64,000 nucleotides of DNA from Parapusillimonas granuli (GTDB lineage Bacteria; Pseudomonadota; Gammaproteobacteria; Burkholderiales; Burkholderiaceae_B), in assembly GCF_013416525.1 (NCBI RefSeq), contig NZ_JACCEM010000008.1, positions 62,001 through 126,000 of the forward strand, read 5' to 3'. This document shows, one piece after another, positions 24,662 to 34,031 of this stretch. Positions within the stretch are counted from its first letter, which is position 1. Each line of letters begins with the position of its first letter. The position numbers and the translations under genes are program-made. The notes under the pieces were generated by a model. It did not search any database. It was given only the letters and a program-made list of their open reading frames with translations, and was not told where the DNA came from.

Positions 24662-25627
24662 TCAGGAGAAATGATCGAAGCCGCCCTGGGCGGGAAGCGC
24701 GACGGCGCGGTCGCCGTGGCGTAAGCGCAGGCCCGGCGCGGCAAGGATGCGCCCGACCCGCGACACCCGCTGCGCCATATGGCCGGCCAGATCGAGAATC
24801 CGTGCGCGCTCGGCGGGCGCCGCCGTAAAGCACAGCTGATAGACATCGCCGCCCGCCAGCACGGCATCGCGGATGAGCTCGTCCGCCAGGCCGGCTTCGG
24901 CCAGGGCTTCATCGACGGGCAGTTCGGCGTAGTCGAGTTCCGCGCCGCAGGCGCTTGCCTTCAGTATGTGGCCCAGATCCTGGACCAGCCCGTCCGATAT
25001 GTCCAGGGCCGCGTGGGCGATTCCGGCCAGCGCCGCGGCGAACGCCAGCGGCGGCTCCGGCCATTCCAGCCGGCGCCGCGTTCCGGCCAGCAGCCGCTCG
25101 TCGGGCGGCAGGCGGCCTTGCAGCAAGCGCAAGGCGACGTCGGGCGCGCCCAGCGTGCCGGTCAGCCAGATGTCGTCGCCCGCTCGAGCGGCCGAGCGGC
25201 GCAGCGCGTCGCCGGGCGGGACTTCGCCCATGACCGTGACGCTGATCGCAATGCCGCCTTCGCTGCGCGTCGTGTCGCCGCCCACGAGCGGGCAGCCGGC
25301 GCGCTGGGCCAGCGCATGGAAGCCGCCGGCAAAGGCTTCGAGCCAGGCATGGTCGACCGACGGCACGGAAAGCCCGAGCAGGCATGCCAGCGGCCGCGCG
25401 CCCATTGCGGCCAGGTCGGACAGATTGACGGCGAGCGCCTTGTGCCCGAGCGCGCGGGGATCCATGTCGGGGAAGAAATGCCGCCCCTGGATGAGCAGAT
25501 CGGTGCTGGTGGCGAGCCGGTGGCCGGGGGTCAGGGGGATGAGGGCGCAGTCATCGCCCACGCCGAGATAGCCCGGCGGGGCGGGCCGATCGAAATAGCG
25601 GGCGATGAGGTCGAATTCCGTACTCAA
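24662..25627 (-). CDS. thiL: Thiamine-monophosphate kinase
   Basis: 321 residues. It starts MSTEFDLIARYF, and the nucleotide/metal segment GVGDDCALI is followed by STDLLIQGRHF and KALAVNLSDLAAMGARPLAC, all typical of the PurM-fold ThiL. It phosphorylates thiamine phosphate to the active diphosphate cofactor in the cytoplasm. It lies between nusB (six-base gap) and pgpA in the riboflavin/nusB operon, an arrangement widespread in proteobacteria. Confidence 0.96.
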   Translation of the reverse strand: MSTEFDLIARYFDRPAPPGYLGVGDDCALIPLTPGHRLATSTDLLIQGRHFFPDMDPRALGHKALAVNLSDLAAMGARPLACLLGLSVPSVDHAWLEAFAGGFHALAQRAGCPLVGGDTTRSEGGIAISVTVMGEVPPGDALRRSAARAGDDIWLTGTLGAPDVALRLLQGRLPPDERLLAGTRRRLEWPEPPLAFAAALAGIAHAALDISDGLVQDLGHILKASACGAELDYAELPVDEALAEAGLADELIRDAVLAGGDVYQLCFTAAPAERARILDLAGHMAQRVSRVGRILAAPGLRLRHGDRAVALPAQGGFDHFS

Positions 25628-25636
25628 CGGGCCCTA
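25623..25636 (-). repeat. Diverged copy of the TAGGGCCTGT motif at the nusB stop
   Basis: On the minus strand TAGGGCCCGTTGAG starts with the TAG stop codon of nusB. It matches the family in 9 of the first 10 positions and then drifts. Confidence 0.35.
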
Positions 25637-26152
25637 CCGGCGCGCGGCGGCCTGCGCTTCGACGGGCCGGACGTCGGCGGCCATTTTGTCGAGGACCCCG
25701 TTCACGAACTTGAAGCCGTCCGTGCCGCCAAAGGACTTGGCCAATTCGACGGCCTCGTTGATGGCGACCTTGTAGGGGACTTCGATGTGGTGGACGAGTT
25801 CGTAGCTGCCGATGAGCAGAATGCCGTGCTCGATGGGCGAGAGTTCTTCGAGCGGCCGGTCGATGTAGGGCGTGAAGCGCTCGCGCAGCGCGGGCGCTTC
25901 GCGCAGCACGCCGTGCAGCAGCGTCTTGAACCAGGCGGCATCGGCTTCCTGGAAGTCTTCGCTGTCCCGGATGTGGGCATCGATTTCGCCGGCGTCCTGC
26001 AGGCCGGCGTCGCCGCGCAGCAGCCACGCATAGACGCCCTGCAGGGCGAACTCGCGCGCGCGCCGGCGCGCGCTGCGGGCGTTGGGGCGGGCAGGCCCGC
26101 CCGCGGCCTTCGTTTTGCTCGTGGTCAAAGTATCATTCCTCGTCTTCGTCAT
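25634..26152 (-). CDS. nusB: Transcription antitermination factor NusB
   Basis: 172 residues from ATG 26152. The core from [19 protein letters not shown] to the end ([20 protein letters not shown]) is a standard all-helical NusB, which binds boxA RNA with NusE to support rRNA transcription. The N-terminal 25 or so residues are low-complexity Thr/Lys/Arg because they are encoded out of frame over the acidic tail of ribH (20-base overlap from this start). A further in-frame ATG upstream would deepen the overlap. The exact start is uncertain; a TTG just after the ribH stop is also possible. Confidence 0.9.
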   Translation of the reverse strand: MTKTRNDTLTTSKTKAAGGPARPNARSARRRAREFALQGVYAWLLRGDAGLQDAGEIDAHIRDSEDFQEADAAWFKTLLHGVLREAPALRERFTPYIDRPLEELSPIEHGILLIGSYELVHHIEVPYKVAINEAVELAKSFGGTDGFKFVNGVLDKMAADVRPVEAQAAARR

Positions 26153-26657
26153 CCTCGTCGTCGTCCTCGTCGTAGTCGTCGTCATCGGCATCGGACTCCG
26201 GCTCGAGAGCGGCCACGAGGTTGGCCATTTCGACCGCGGCGCGGGCGCAGTCGCGGCCCTTGTCGGCCGCGCGCACCTGCGCCTGCTCTTCGGTGTCGGT
26301 CGTCAGGACGCCGTTGGAGACGGGGATGCCGGTTTCGAGGGCGACGCGGCTGATGGCCGACGCGCTTTCGTTGCTGACGACCTCGAAATGGTAGGTTTCG
26401 CCGCGGATCACGGCGCCCAGGGCGATCAGGGCGTCGAACTCGAAGGTTTCCGCCATTTGCGCCAGGGTGACGCCCAATTCCAGCGCGCCCGGCACGGTCG
26501 CGACCATGACGTCGCGCTCGTCCACGCCCAGCTCGGCCAGTTCGGCCAGGCAGGCGTCGAGTTCGGCCAGGCCGATTTCCTCATTGAAGCGCGCGCGCAC
26601 AATACCTATATGCAGACCTTCCCCGTTGAGATCGGGAGACAAAGTATATGGATTCAT
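26133..26657 (-). CDS. ribH: 6,7-dimethyl-8-ribityllumazine synthase with acidic tail
   Basis: 174 residues. The lumazine synthase core is clear: [16 protein letters not shown] (phosphate site), [16 protein letters not shown] with the catalytic-region His, and [20 protein letters not shown]. It condenses the ribityl-uracil intermediate with dihydroxybutanone phosphate. The usual length is about 155. The extra C-terminus is a run of about 20 almost exclusively Asp/Glu residues, encoded by a (GAC/GAG/GAT) repeat that also forms the start region of nusB in another frame. ribBA lies 15 bases upstream. Confidence 0.96.
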   Translation of the reverse strand: MNPYTLSPDLNGEGLHIGIVRARFNEEIGLAELDACLAELAELGVDERDVMVATVPGALELGVTLAQMAETFEFDALIALGAVIRGETYHFEVVSNESASAISRVALETGIPVSNGVLTTDTEEQAQVRAADKGRDCARAAVEMANLVAALEPESDADDDDYDEDDDEDDEDEE

Positions 26658-26672
26658 AGTCGGTAGTTCCTG

Positions 26673-27842
26673 TCAGGGGTGGGAGAGAGGTTCGCTATCG
26701 TAACCTGTTATGGTCAAGGAAAAACCGGCCATGCTCGGCATTTTTCGCGGCCGGGCCAGCAAACGGGCTTTTCCGACGTTCAGGTCGCGCATGATTTGCG
26801 CGCCTATGCCGTAGGTGCGAAGACCGTAGCGGCTTTCGCGGTCGCTGAGTTTCCCGCCGGCCGCGGGTTCGCGGTTCCAGGCCTCGAACTGGCTGGCGAG
26901 CAGTTCTTCGGAGCCCTGGCAGTTGAGCATGATCATCACGCCCGAAGGCGCGGCCGAGATGGCCCGCAGCGCGCTGGGCACGCTCCAGCTGTGGGTGGTG
27001 CCGCCGTCGACGAGCACGTCGAGCAGGCTGGTCGGTTCGTGCACGCGCACCAGGGTTTCGACGTCGGGCGTGATGGCGCCGTGCGTGAGGGCGAGATGCA
27101 TGGCTCCGGACGCCAGGTCGCGGTAGGCGACCGCCTTGAATTCGCCCCAGGCGGTCTTGACGTCGCGGGCGGCCAGGCGTTCGACCATGGATTCGTGCTC
27201 GCTGCGATACTGGATGAGATCGGCGATGGTGCCGATCTTCAGGCCGTGTTCGCGGGCGAAGAGCTTGAGGTCGGGCAGGCGCGCCATGGTGCCGTCCGGC
27301 TTGAGGACTTCGCAGATGACGGCGGCCGGCGTCAGGCCGGCCAATGCGGTCAGGTCGCAGCCCGCTTCGGTATGGCCCGCGCGCACCAGCACGCCGCCGC
27401 GCACGGCCTGCACCGGGAAGATGTGCCCGGGCTGGACCAGGTCGGACGGCTTGGCGTCGCGCGCGACCGCCACCTGGATGGTGCGGGCGCGGTCGGCCGC
27501 CGAAATGCCGGTTTCGACGCCTTCGGCGGCTTCGATGGACATGGTGAAATTCGTGCCGAAGCGCGTGCCGTTGCGGCTCGCCATGAGCGGCAGTTCGAGC
27601 TGCCGGCAGCGCTCTTCGGTGAGGGTGAGGCAGACCAGCCCGCGTGCGTGCGTCACCATGAAGTTGATGGCCTCGGGCGTGACGTATTCGGCCGCCATGA
27701 CCAGATCGCCTTCGTTTTCGCGGTCTTCTTCGTCGACCAGAATGACCAGCCGGCCGGCGCGGAGCTCGGCGACGATTTCAGGAATCGGCGAGATGTCGAA
27801 GGACTGCGCCGCGTCCGGATCCATATCGGAAATATTGCTCAT
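26673..27842 (-). CDS. ribBA: 3,4-dihydroxy-2-butanone 4-phosphate synthase with degenerate GTP cyclohydrolase II domain
   Basis: 389 residues. Residues 15-220 are a complete RibB domain: VDEEDRENEGDLVMAAE carries the metal and acid residues, and RAGHTEAGCDLTALAGLTPA carries the second metal His. Residues 225-385 align with the RibA (GTP cyclohydrolase II) fold but lack its zinc-binding Cys motif (GSLRCDCG is replaced by DGGTTHSWSVPSALR) and the REGRG-type catalytic segment. This 'RibB with a dead RibA-like tail' form is known in Proteobacteria, so a separate ribA should exist elsewhere. It is the first gene of the minus-strand operon. No FMN riboswitch was found in its 189-base leader. Confidence 0.92.
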   Translation of the reverse strand: MSNISDMDPDAAQSFDISPIPEIVAELRAGRLVILVDEEDRENEGDLVMAAEYVTPEAINFMVTHARGLVCLTLTEERCRQLELPLMASRNGTRFGTNFTMSIEAAEGVETGISAADRARTIQVAVARDAKPSDLVQPGHIFPVQAVRGGVLVRAGHTEAGCDLTALAGLTPAAVICEVLKPDGTMARLPDLKLFAREHGLKIGTIADLIQYRSEHESMVERLAARDVKTAWGEFKAVAYRDLASGAMHLALTHGAITPDVETLVRVHEPTSLLDVLVDGGTTHSWSVPSALRAISAAPSGVMIMLNCQGSEELLASQFEAWNREPAAGGKLSDRESRYGLRTYGIGAQIMRDLNVGKARLLARPRKMPSMAGFSLTITGYDSEPLSHP

Positions 27843-28031
27843 GACTATAGATTAAAGGCCCGCAGGCTCATCGGTAAGGTGAATCCCATTTTAACCCTTG
27901 AACAGGCGATGAATGCGCATTGTTGCCCAGAACGGGAATCTCCGCCTGAGGCGGCGACGGGCCGCACGGAAGCCTCATCCCCATGCCAAGCCCTGGTAAT
28001 ATCGCCGCTGGAACAACCTCCCGCTCGAACC

Positions 28032-28850
28032 ATGCTCGAACCCCCCGCCCCTCCCAAACCCAACGACGGCCGCCGCAGCATCCAGTCGGTCGAAACCGGC
28101 TTTCCGCTGCTTGCCGCGCTGGTCGACGCGGGCGTGCCGCTGACCTTGCGGGACCTCGCAGCCCGGGCCGGCATGACGTCCGCCAAAGCGCATCCGTATC
28201 TCGTCAGCTTCTCGCGCGTCGGCCTGGTGCAGCAGGACCCCGCGACCAGCCAGTACGAACTGGGGCCCTTCGCCCTGCAAATGGGCCTGGTCAGCCTGCA
28301 GCGCCTGGATCCCATCCGCATCGCCCTGCCGCACGTCCAGGCGCTGGCGAACCAGATCGGCCATACGCTCGCCATCGCCGTGCTCGGCTCGCACGGGCCG
28401 ACCATGGTCCACATTTCAGAGGCCAGCTACCCCGTCCATGTGAACATGCGCACGGGCACGGTCATGTCCATGCTGCACACCGCCACCGGCCACGTGTTCG
28501 CGGCCTGGCTGCCGCCCAAGGTCGCCCAGCACTACATCGAGCGGGAAATCGGCGACAAGGCGGTGGTCACCAGCATCAGCGCCCTGCAGCCCAGTCCCGC
28601 CGCCCTGAGCGCCCTGCTCGAAGACATCCGCAAGACCGGCATGGCGCGGGCGCTGGGCAACCCGCTGCCGGGCATCGACGCCCTGTCCGTGCCGGTGTTC
28701 AACCATTCGGGCAACATCGTCCTGGCGCTCACCAGCCTGGGCCCCAGCCCGCTGTTCGACGCCGGCATCACCGGGCCGACGGCCCAGGCCCTGAAAGCGT
28801 GCGCGGCGGAAATCTCGCGCCAGCTGGGCTATCGGCCGGCGCGCGAATGA
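28032..28850 (+). CDS. IclR-family transcriptional regulator
   Basis: 272 residues from ATG 28032; a start further upstream at MNAHCC is possible. Residues 15-75 form the IclR winged helix (SIQSVETGFPLLAALVDAGV, then LRDLAARAGMTSAKAHPYL). The C-terminal ligand-binding GAF-like domain follows, ending ALKACAAEISRQLGYR. It stands divergent from ribBA, and 112 bases upstream of and co-directional with the phn transporter genes. A 7-base perfect inverted repeat lies just upstream of phnD and could be its operator. The effector is unknown. Confidence 0.88.
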   Translation: MLEPPAPPKPNDGRRSIQSVETGFPLLAALVDAGVPLTLRDLAARAGMTSAKAHPYLVSFSRVGLVQQDPATSQYELGPFALQMGLVSLQRLDPIRIALPHVQALANQIGHTLAIAVLGSHGPTMVHISEASYPVHVNMRTGTVMSMLHTATGHVFAAWLPPKVAQHYIEREIGDKAVVTSISALQPSPAALSALLEDIRKTGMARALGNPLPGIDALSVPVFNHSGNIVLALTSLGPSPLFDAGITGPTAQALKACAAEISRQLGYRPARE

Positions 28851-28889
28851 CTGGCGCAGTCGGTGCCAAGTATGCTATTACTATGCATA

Positions 28890-28906
28890 ATGTCGTTCCA
28901 CGACAT
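28890..28906. promoter_or_regulatory. Inverted repeat upstream of phnD, candidate IclR operator
   Basis: Perfect arms ATGTCGT (28890-28896) and ACGACAT (28900-28906) around TCC, immediately before a -35-like TTGACA. IclR proteins often bind short palindromes at this position. Confidence 0.45.
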
Positions 28907-28908
28907 GG

Positions 28909-28938
28909 TTGACACCTAAAACAATCCCGACGCATAAC
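28909..28938 (+). promoter_or_regulatory. Candidate phn promoter
   Basis: TTGACA at 28909-28914 matches the sigma-70 -35 box perfectly. A weaker -10-like GCATAA/CATAAC lies 17-18 bases downstream (28932-28938). GGAGA at 28951-28955 then serves as the phnD ribosome site. Confidence 0.5.
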
Positions 28939-28961
28939 AACGCATCAATCGGAGACAAGCC

Positions 28962-29954
28962 ATGAAGGTTTCAAAAGTGCTCATGCTGGCCGCTCTGGCC
29001 GCCGCCTTTGGCGCAGCCCAGCCCGCCCTCGCCCAGGACACCTGCAAGAACCGCGGTGACCTGGACACCATGTATTGCGACGAAAACAACGACCTCGTGG
29101 CCGACACGCCCACCGATTCCGCCAAGCTGAAAACGCCCTCCACCATCGTATTCACCTACACGCCCGTCGAAGACCCGGCGGTCTACGCCGAAATCTTCTC
29201 CCCTTTCACCAAGCATCTCGCCCAGTGCATGGACCGCAAGGTCGTGTTCTACCAGGTGCAGAGCAACGCCGCCGAAATCGAGGCCATGCGCTCCAACCGG
29301 CTGCACGTCGGCGGCTTTTCCACCGGCCCCACCAACTTCGCGGTCAACCTGGCGGGCGCCGTGCCCTTCGCGGTCAAGGGCAACGCCGACGGCTTCCAGG
29401 GCTACAACCTGATCCTCATCGTCAAGAAGGACAGCCCCTACAAGAAGCCGGCCGACCTGAAAGGCAAGAAGGTCGCGCACACCTCGCCCTCGTCCAACTC
29501 CGGCAACATGGCGCCCATCGCGCTCTTTCCCAAAGAAGGCCTGGTGCCGGGCAAGGACTACCAGTTCCTCTATTCCGGCAAGCACGACCAGTCCGTCATG
29601 GGCGTGAACTCGGGCGACTACGACGCCGCCGCGGTCGCATCCGACGTCTTCCACCGCATGGCGGAACGCGGCCAGGTCAAGGAAGACGACTTCCGCGTCA
29701 TCTATCGCAGCGAAAAATTCCCGACCTCGTCCTTCGCCTACGCCTACGACCTGGAACCCGCCTTCCGCGACAAGATGCTCAAGTGCTTCTACGACTACCG
29801 CTTCCCCAAGGAAATGCAGGAAGCCTTCGACGGCGCCGACCGCTTCTATCCCGTCACCTACCAGAAGGACTGGGCCATCGTGCGCGACGTGGCCAAGGCG
29901 GGGGGCGAAAGCTTCACCCGCTCCGCATACGACAAAGCCAACCAGAAGAAGTAA
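28962..29954 (+). CDS. phnD: Phosphonate/phosphite/phosphate ABC transporter binding protein (PhnD family)
   Basis: 330 residues with a Sec signal peptide ([20 protein letters not shown], cleavage after ALA). The mature protein has the PhnD-family pattern: [20 protein letters not shown], the ligand-loop [10 protein letters not shown], and [20 protein letters not shown], where Ser/Thr residues bind the phosphorus oxyanion. It captures the substrate in the periplasm for PhnC/PhnE. No C-P lyase or phosphite dehydrogenase genes are nearby, so the natural ligand (phosphonate, phosphite or other) cannot be fixed. A good Shine-Dalgarno GGAGA precedes the ATG. Confidence 0.92.
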   Translation: MKVSKVLMLAALAAAFGAAQPALAQDTCKNRGDLDTMYCDENNDLVADTPTDSAKLKTPSTIVFTYTPVEDPAVYAEIFSPFTKHLAQCMDRKVVFYQVQSNAAEIEAMRSNRLHVGGFSTGPTNFAVNLAGAVPFAVKGNADGFQGYNLILIVKKDSPYKKPADLKGKKVAHTSPSSNSGNMAPIALFPKEGLVPGKDYQFLYSGKHDQSVMGVNSGDYDAAAVASDVFHRMAERGQVKEDDFRVIYRSEKFPTSSFAYAYDLEPAFRDKMLKCFYDYRFPKEMQEAFDGADRFYPVTYQKDWAIVRDVAKAGGESFTRSAYDKANQKK

Positions 29955-29961
29955 GGCGACC

Positions 29962-30732
29962 ATGGGGGCTTCGCTTCATATCGCCGGACTGGTCAAGGAG
30001 TACAAAGCCAATCAGCCCGTGCTCCGCCACATCGACCTGGACGTCGCCGGCGAGGGCCTCACGGCCATCATCGGCCCGTCCGGCACGGGCAAGAGCACGC
30101 TGCTGCGCTGCGTGAACCGGCTGGTGGAACCCACCGCCGGCTCCATCATCCTCGACGGCGACGGCCAGCGCATCGATCTGGCCAAGGTGCGGGGGTCGGC
30201 CCTGCGGCAGGCGCGCCGGCGCATCGGCATGGTCTTCCAGGAATACAACCTGGTCGAGCGCCTGACCGTGATGGAAAACCTGCTCACGGGCCGCTTGGGC
30301 TATACGTCCGCGTTCAACGCCTGGCGGCGCCGCTTCGAGCCCTCCGACATCCAGTACGCCTACCGCCTGCTCGAAACCGTCGGGCTGGCCGGCTTCGCCA
30401 ACCAGCGGGCCGACGCGCTTTCCGGCGGCCAGCGGCAGCGCGTGGGCATTGCGCGCGCCCTGATGCAAAGGCCCCAGCTGTTGCTGGCCGACGAACCCAC
30501 CTCCTCGCTCGACCCAAAGACCTCGGTCGAAATCATGGAATTGCTGATCGAACAGGGCCGGGCCTTCGGCATACCGGTCATCGTCAACATCCACGACGTC
30601 GAACTCGCCAAGCGCTACGCGACGCGCATCGTCGGCATGTCGGGCGGCCACATCGTCTACGACGGGCTGCCCGCAGACCTCGACACCGAGGTCCTCAAGC
30701 AGATCTACGGGGGCGAATCGTGGCTGGAATGA
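29962..30732 (+). CDS. phnC: Phosphonate-type ABC transporter ATP-binding protein
   Basis: 256 residues. Walker [11 protein letters not shown]-loop [10 protein letters not shown], signature [15 protein letters not shown], Walker [14 protein letters not shown] and switch NIHD are all intact. The FQEYNLV sequence and spacing are typical of PhnC. It powers uptake by the two PhnE permeases. It starts seven bases after phnD and its stop overlaps the phnE start (ATGA). Confidence 0.95.
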   Translation: MGASLHIAGLVKEYKANQPVLRHIDLDVAGEGLTAIIGPSGTGKSTLLRCVNRLVEPTAGSIILDGDGQRIDLAKVRGSALRQARRRIGMVFQEYNLVERLTVMENLLTGRLGYTSAFNAWRRRFEPSDIQYAYRLLETVGLAGFANQRADALSGGQRQRVGIARALMQRPQLLLADEPTSSLDPKTSVEIMELLIEQGRAFGIPVIVNIHDVELAKRYATRIVGMSGGHIVYDGLPADLDTEVLKQIYGGESWLE

Positions 30733-31592
30733 ACGCGCCGGACCGGAACATCCAGCCGTTCGCGCTATCGCCGCGCGCCAAGCTCGGCCTGCTGCTGGTG
30801 GTGGTCTATGCGGTCTTCGCGGCATCGCAGCTGGGTTTTTCCTGGGACCGCTTCGAAGCCGGCCTGGGCCACGGTGCCAGGTTCCTGGGGCGCATGTTCC
30901 CGCCCAGCATCGAAAGGCTCGACGTGCTCTGGAAAGGCATTGCCGAAAGCCTGGAAATCGCCGTGCTGGCCAGCACGCTGGGCATCCTGCTGTCGCTGCC
31001 GCTCAGCCTGCTGGGCGCGCGCAACCTGATGCCGGTGTGGGCCACCTGGCCCGCGCGCACCGTGATCTCGCTTTGCCGGGCGCTGCACCCGGTCATCGTC
31101 GCCATCATCTTCGTCAAGGCGGTGGGCTTCGGCGCGCTGGCCGGCGTTCTGGCGCTCACGGTCGCTTCCATCGGCTTCATCGGCAAGCTGTTCACGGAAT
31201 CCATCGAAGAAATCTCCCTCAAGCAGGTGGAAGCCGTGCGCGCCACGGGCGCCTCGTTCGCCAACGTGATCATCTTCGCGGTGCTGCCGCAGGTCTTCGC
31301 CCGTTTCGTCGGGTTCTCCACTTACCAGCTCGACTCCAACCTGCGCAATTCCACCATGGTGGGCATCGTGGGCGCCGGGGGCATAGGCGGCACGCTGTTC
31401 TCCGCCTTCCAGCGCTTCGACTACGACTTCGTCTGCACGATACTCATCTGCATCATCGCCATCATCATGATGGGCGAATTGCTGGCCGGCGTGGTCCGCT
31501 CCATTCTGCTCGACAACATGTCGCCCGCGGCCCTGTTCCGCCGCCGCAGGCAATCCGGCGCCGCGCCCCGCCCCCTCGAGGACGACGCATGA
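30729..31592 (+). CDS. phnE: Phosphonate-type ABC transporter permease, first copy
   Basis: 287 residues from ATG 30729, overlapping the phnC stop as ATGA; a GTG at 30720 is an alternative. It has six membrane segments, with the binding-protein-dependent permease motif around [21 protein letters not shown] (EAA loop). The PhnE signature [20 protein letters not shown] is near the end. Two different PhnE proteins follow one another and probably pair as a heterodimer. The next gene overlaps by ATGA. Confidence 0.94.
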   Translation: MNAPDRNIQPFALSPRAKLGLLLVVVYAVFAASQLGFSWDRFEAGLGHGARFLGRMFPPSIERLDVLWKGIAESLEIAVLASTLGILLSLPLSLLGARNLMPVWATWPARTVISLCRALHPVIVAIIFVKAVGFGALAGVLALTVASIGFIGKLFTESIEEISLKQVEAVRATGASFANVIIFAVLPQVFARFVGFSTYQLDSNLRNSTMVGIVGAGGIGGTLFSAFQRFDYDFVCTILICIIAIIMMGELLAGVVRSILLDNMSPAALFRRRRQSGAAPRPLEDDA

Positions 31593-32389
31593 CGACGGCT
31601 TACGACACCCGCTGGCAGCGGTATACGCCCGGCCAACGCCTGCTGCGCTTCGCGCTGTACCTGCTTTTCGTGCTGGCCATCGTGCAGTCGCTGCGCAGCA
31701 TAGACGTCATCCCCGAATTCCTGTACGACGCGCCCACGCAAATGGCCGACCTGCTCAATCGGATGTGGCCGGTGTCGTGGGCGAGCTTTCCCGGGGCCAT
31801 CCAGAAGGCCCTGATCGAAACCCTGCACATGGCCACGCTGGGCACCATACTGGCCGTCATCATGGCGGTGCCGGTGGGCCTGGCGGCCGCGACCAATCTC
31901 ACCCGCAACAAGGCCGTCAACTTCCTGGCCCGGCTCATCCTGGTTTCCAGCCGCTCCATCAACTCGCTGGTCTGGGCGCTGCTCTTCATCGCGGTATTCG
32001 GTCCGGGCCCGCTCGCCGGCACCATGGCCATCGCATTCCGCTCCATCGGCTTCGTGGGCAAGCTGCTGGGCGAAGCCATCGAGGAAGCGCATCCCGGCCC
32101 CATCGAGGCCTTGACCGCCACCGGGGCCGGCACCGGCTCCATCATCGGCTACGGCTATTGGCCGCAGATCCGGCCCGCCTTCTGGTCCATCGTGCTGCTG
32201 CGCTGGGACATCAACGTCCGCGAGTCGGCGGTGCTGGGGCTGGTCGGGGCGGGCGGCATCGGCATGGCGCTCAACAGCGCCATGGATCTCTTCCAGTGGG
32301 ACAAGGTCGCCCTGATCCTGGTCCTCATCTTCACCATCGTGATCGTGGCGGAAGTCGTCATCACCCGCGCGCGCAAGACGCTGCTCTGA
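31589..32389 (+). CDS. phnE: Phosphonate-type ABC transporter permease, second copy
   Basis: 266 residues, distinct from the first PhnE but with the same plan: six helices, EAA loop EEAHPGPIEALTATGAGTGS and the family end LRWDINVRESAVLGLVGAGG. It starts at an ATGA overlap with the previous gene and completes a phnD-phnC-phnE-phnE operon. A GCCGCCGCGGCGGC palindrome after the stop (about 32393-32406) lacks a T-tract, so read-through into the CYTH-CHAD gene 76 bases on is possible. Confidence 0.93.
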   Translation: MTTAYDTRWQRYTPGQRLLRFALYLLFVLAIVQSLRSIDVIPEFLYDAPTQMADLLNRMWPVSWASFPGAIQKALIETLHMATLGTILAVIMAVPVGLAAATNLTRNKAVNFLARLILVSSRSINSLVWALLFIAVFGPGPLAGTMAIAFRSIGFVGKLLGEAIEEAHPGPIEALTATGAGTGSIIGYGYWPQIRPAFWSIVLLRWDINVRESAVLGLVGAGGIGMALNSAMDLFQWDKVALILVLIFTIVIVAEVVITRARKTLL

Positions 32390-32465
32390 TCGCCGCCGCG
32401 GCGGCCCTGTCACAAAGAATCCGGATGAAACGGGTAAGATGCGTCTCAGTCATAGGGGTGCATCC

Positions 32466-34010
32466 ATGCTCGAACGCGAATTGAAACTTCATGTGCCGGC
32501 CGGCGGCCGTGAAGCCCTGAAAGCCGAACTGCTGCGCGCGGGAGCGAGCGCCACGCGCCTGAGGGCCCGCTACTTCGATACCGACGACCGCCGGCTGGCG
32601 CAGGCCGGCATCGCCTTGCGGCTCCGCCTGGAAGGCGAGCAATGGGTGCAGACGATCAAAGCGCCCGGGCCGGACGAGCTCTCCCGCCTGGAGCTCAACC
32701 ACCGCCGCCCGGGTCCCGAACTCGACCTGTCGGTCTACCGCGGCACGCCCGTCGAGCGTTTGCTGTCCGAAGCCGGAACCGGCTTGCCCACGCGCTACGA
32801 AACCGACGTCGAGCGCATCACGCTGCGGCTGGACACCGGCTCCGGCGTGGTCGAGCTCGCCTATGACAGCGGCTCCATCCGCGCGGGCGGCCTGGCGCTG
32901 CCGGTGCACGAGCTGGAGCTGGAACTGCTGTCGGGCGAAGCACGGAATATTTTCGTGCTGGGACAATACTGGCTGGAAAAATACGGCCTCGTCCTGGACC
33001 TGCGCAGCAAGGCCGAACGCGGCGACGCCCTGGCCCGGATAGCGGCGGCGCGCAAGCCCGGCAGGCAATCCGCTTCCCGGAAACTGACGGCGCCGGAAGC
33101 GCGGCAACTGCTCAAACCCAGGCGGGCCGAGCGCCCGCGTTACGAGGGCGAGCCGGCCATGGCGGCCATCTACCGCCAGAGCGCAAGCGAGTGCCTGAGC
33201 CAGATCATCCGCAACGCCTGCTTCCTGGCCGGCGTGGACAAGCAGCCCGGCGCTTCCGCGCTGAACGTCGATTATGTCCACCAGCTGCGCGTGGGCATCC
33301 GGCGGCTGCGTTCCTGCCGGCGCTTTTTCAGCAAATGGCTGCCCATCGAGGACCCGGCCTCCCTCCAGGAACTGAAGGGGTTTTTCAGCCTGCTGGGCCG
33401 GGAACGCGATGCCGACGTCCTGCGCCTGTCCGTGACGCCGCGCCTGCTGGACGCCGGCATGCCCGCTTTGGACCTGGCCCCGGCGGCCCGCCATGCCAGG
33501 CGCGGCGCCGCCGGCCGGCGCCTGGCCGCCGGCACGGCGTTCCAGGCTTGCCTGCTGGCTTTGCTCGAACCGCTCGTCACCCTGGAAGACCCGCCATCGC
33601 AAGATGCGGCGGCGGGCAAGCCGGCCCGCATGCTGGCCAGGCGCCTGAACGGCTGGCTGGACCGGCTTTGTGCGGACGGCGAGCATTTCCTGCGACTGTC
33701 GGTGGAGGCTCAGCACGAACAGCGCAAAAAGGTGAAGCGGCTGCGCTATTGCCTGGATTTCGCCGCGCCGCTGCTCTCGGAAAAACGCCTCAAGCGAGTG
33801 CAGGAGGCATTGACGGCGGCGCAGCAGGTGCTGGGAGACCTGAATGATCTGTATGTGGCGCAGGGCTTCTACGGCAAGCTGGCTTCGGCGCACCCCGGCG
33901 GCTTGTTCGCGCTGGGATGGCTGGCGGCCAAGCAGGAACAGCGCAAGGAGCAGGCCCAGGCGGCGTTCATCCGGCTGCGCAAGGCGGGGCGGCTGAGGGT
34001 AAAGCCCTAG
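32466..34010 (+). CDS. CYTH-CHAD domain protein, probable inorganic triphosphatase
   Basis: 514 residues from ATG 32466. Residues 1-200 are a CYTH tunnel domain: the family motif E-x-E-x-K is seen in LERELKLHV, with RYFDTDDRRLAQAGIALRLR and later acidic strands (VHELELELL). Residues 225-510 are a CHAD domain with conserved His/Arg helices (VHQLRVGIRRLRSCRRFF and RKKVKRLRYCLDF). Bacterial CYTH proteins of this kind hydrolyse tripolyphosphate, and CHAD domains bind polyphosphate. It follows the phn importer, which suggests a link to phosphorus metabolism. Its stop TAG begins a copy of the dispersed motif shared with the ftsY stop. Confidence 0.85.
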   Translation: MLERELKLHVPAGGREALKAELLRAGASATRLRARYFDTDDRRLAQAGIALRLRLEGEQWVQTIKAPGPDELSRLELNHRRPGPELDLSVYRGTPVERLLSEAGTGLPTRYETDVERITLRLDTGSGVVELAYDSGSIRAGGLALPVHELELELLSGEARNIFVLGQYWLEKYGLVLDLRSKAERGDALARIAAARKPGRQSASRKLTAPEARQLLKPRRAERPRYEGEPAMAAIYRQSASECLSQIIRNACFLAGVDKQPGASALNVDYVHQLRVGIRRLRSCRRFFSKWLPIEDPASLQELKGFFSLLGRERDADVLRLSVTPRLLDAGMPALDLAPAARHARRGAAGRRLAAGTAFQACLLALLEPLVTLEDPPSQDAAAGKPARMLARRLNGWLDRLCADGEHFLRLSVEAQHEQRKKVKRLRYCLDFAAPLLSEKRLKRVQEALTAAQQVLGDLNDLYVAQGFYGKLASAHPGGLFALGWLAAKQEQRKEQAQAAFIRLRKAGRLRVKP

Positions 34011-34031
34011 GACCCGTCGACACAGGCCCTA
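34008..34031. repeat. Copy of the TAGGGCCTGT-GTCGAC motif spanning two stop codons
   Basis: The element runs from the TAG stop of the CYTH-CHAD gene (34008-34010, plus) to the TAG stop of ftsY (34031-34029, minus). Read on the minus strand it begins TAGGGCCTGTGTCGACGGG. The centre GTCGAC is palindromic. No T-tract is present. Confidence 0.55.

Noticed and set aside
26679..28030. A long plus-strand frame running through ribBA into the IclR gene
   Set aside because: The part before 28032 is antisense of ribBA; only the IclR portion has recognisable domains and a sensible start.
27843..28031. FMN riboswitch in front of ribBA
   Set aside because: The leader lacks the conserved RFN blocks, apart from a superficial CAGGGC.
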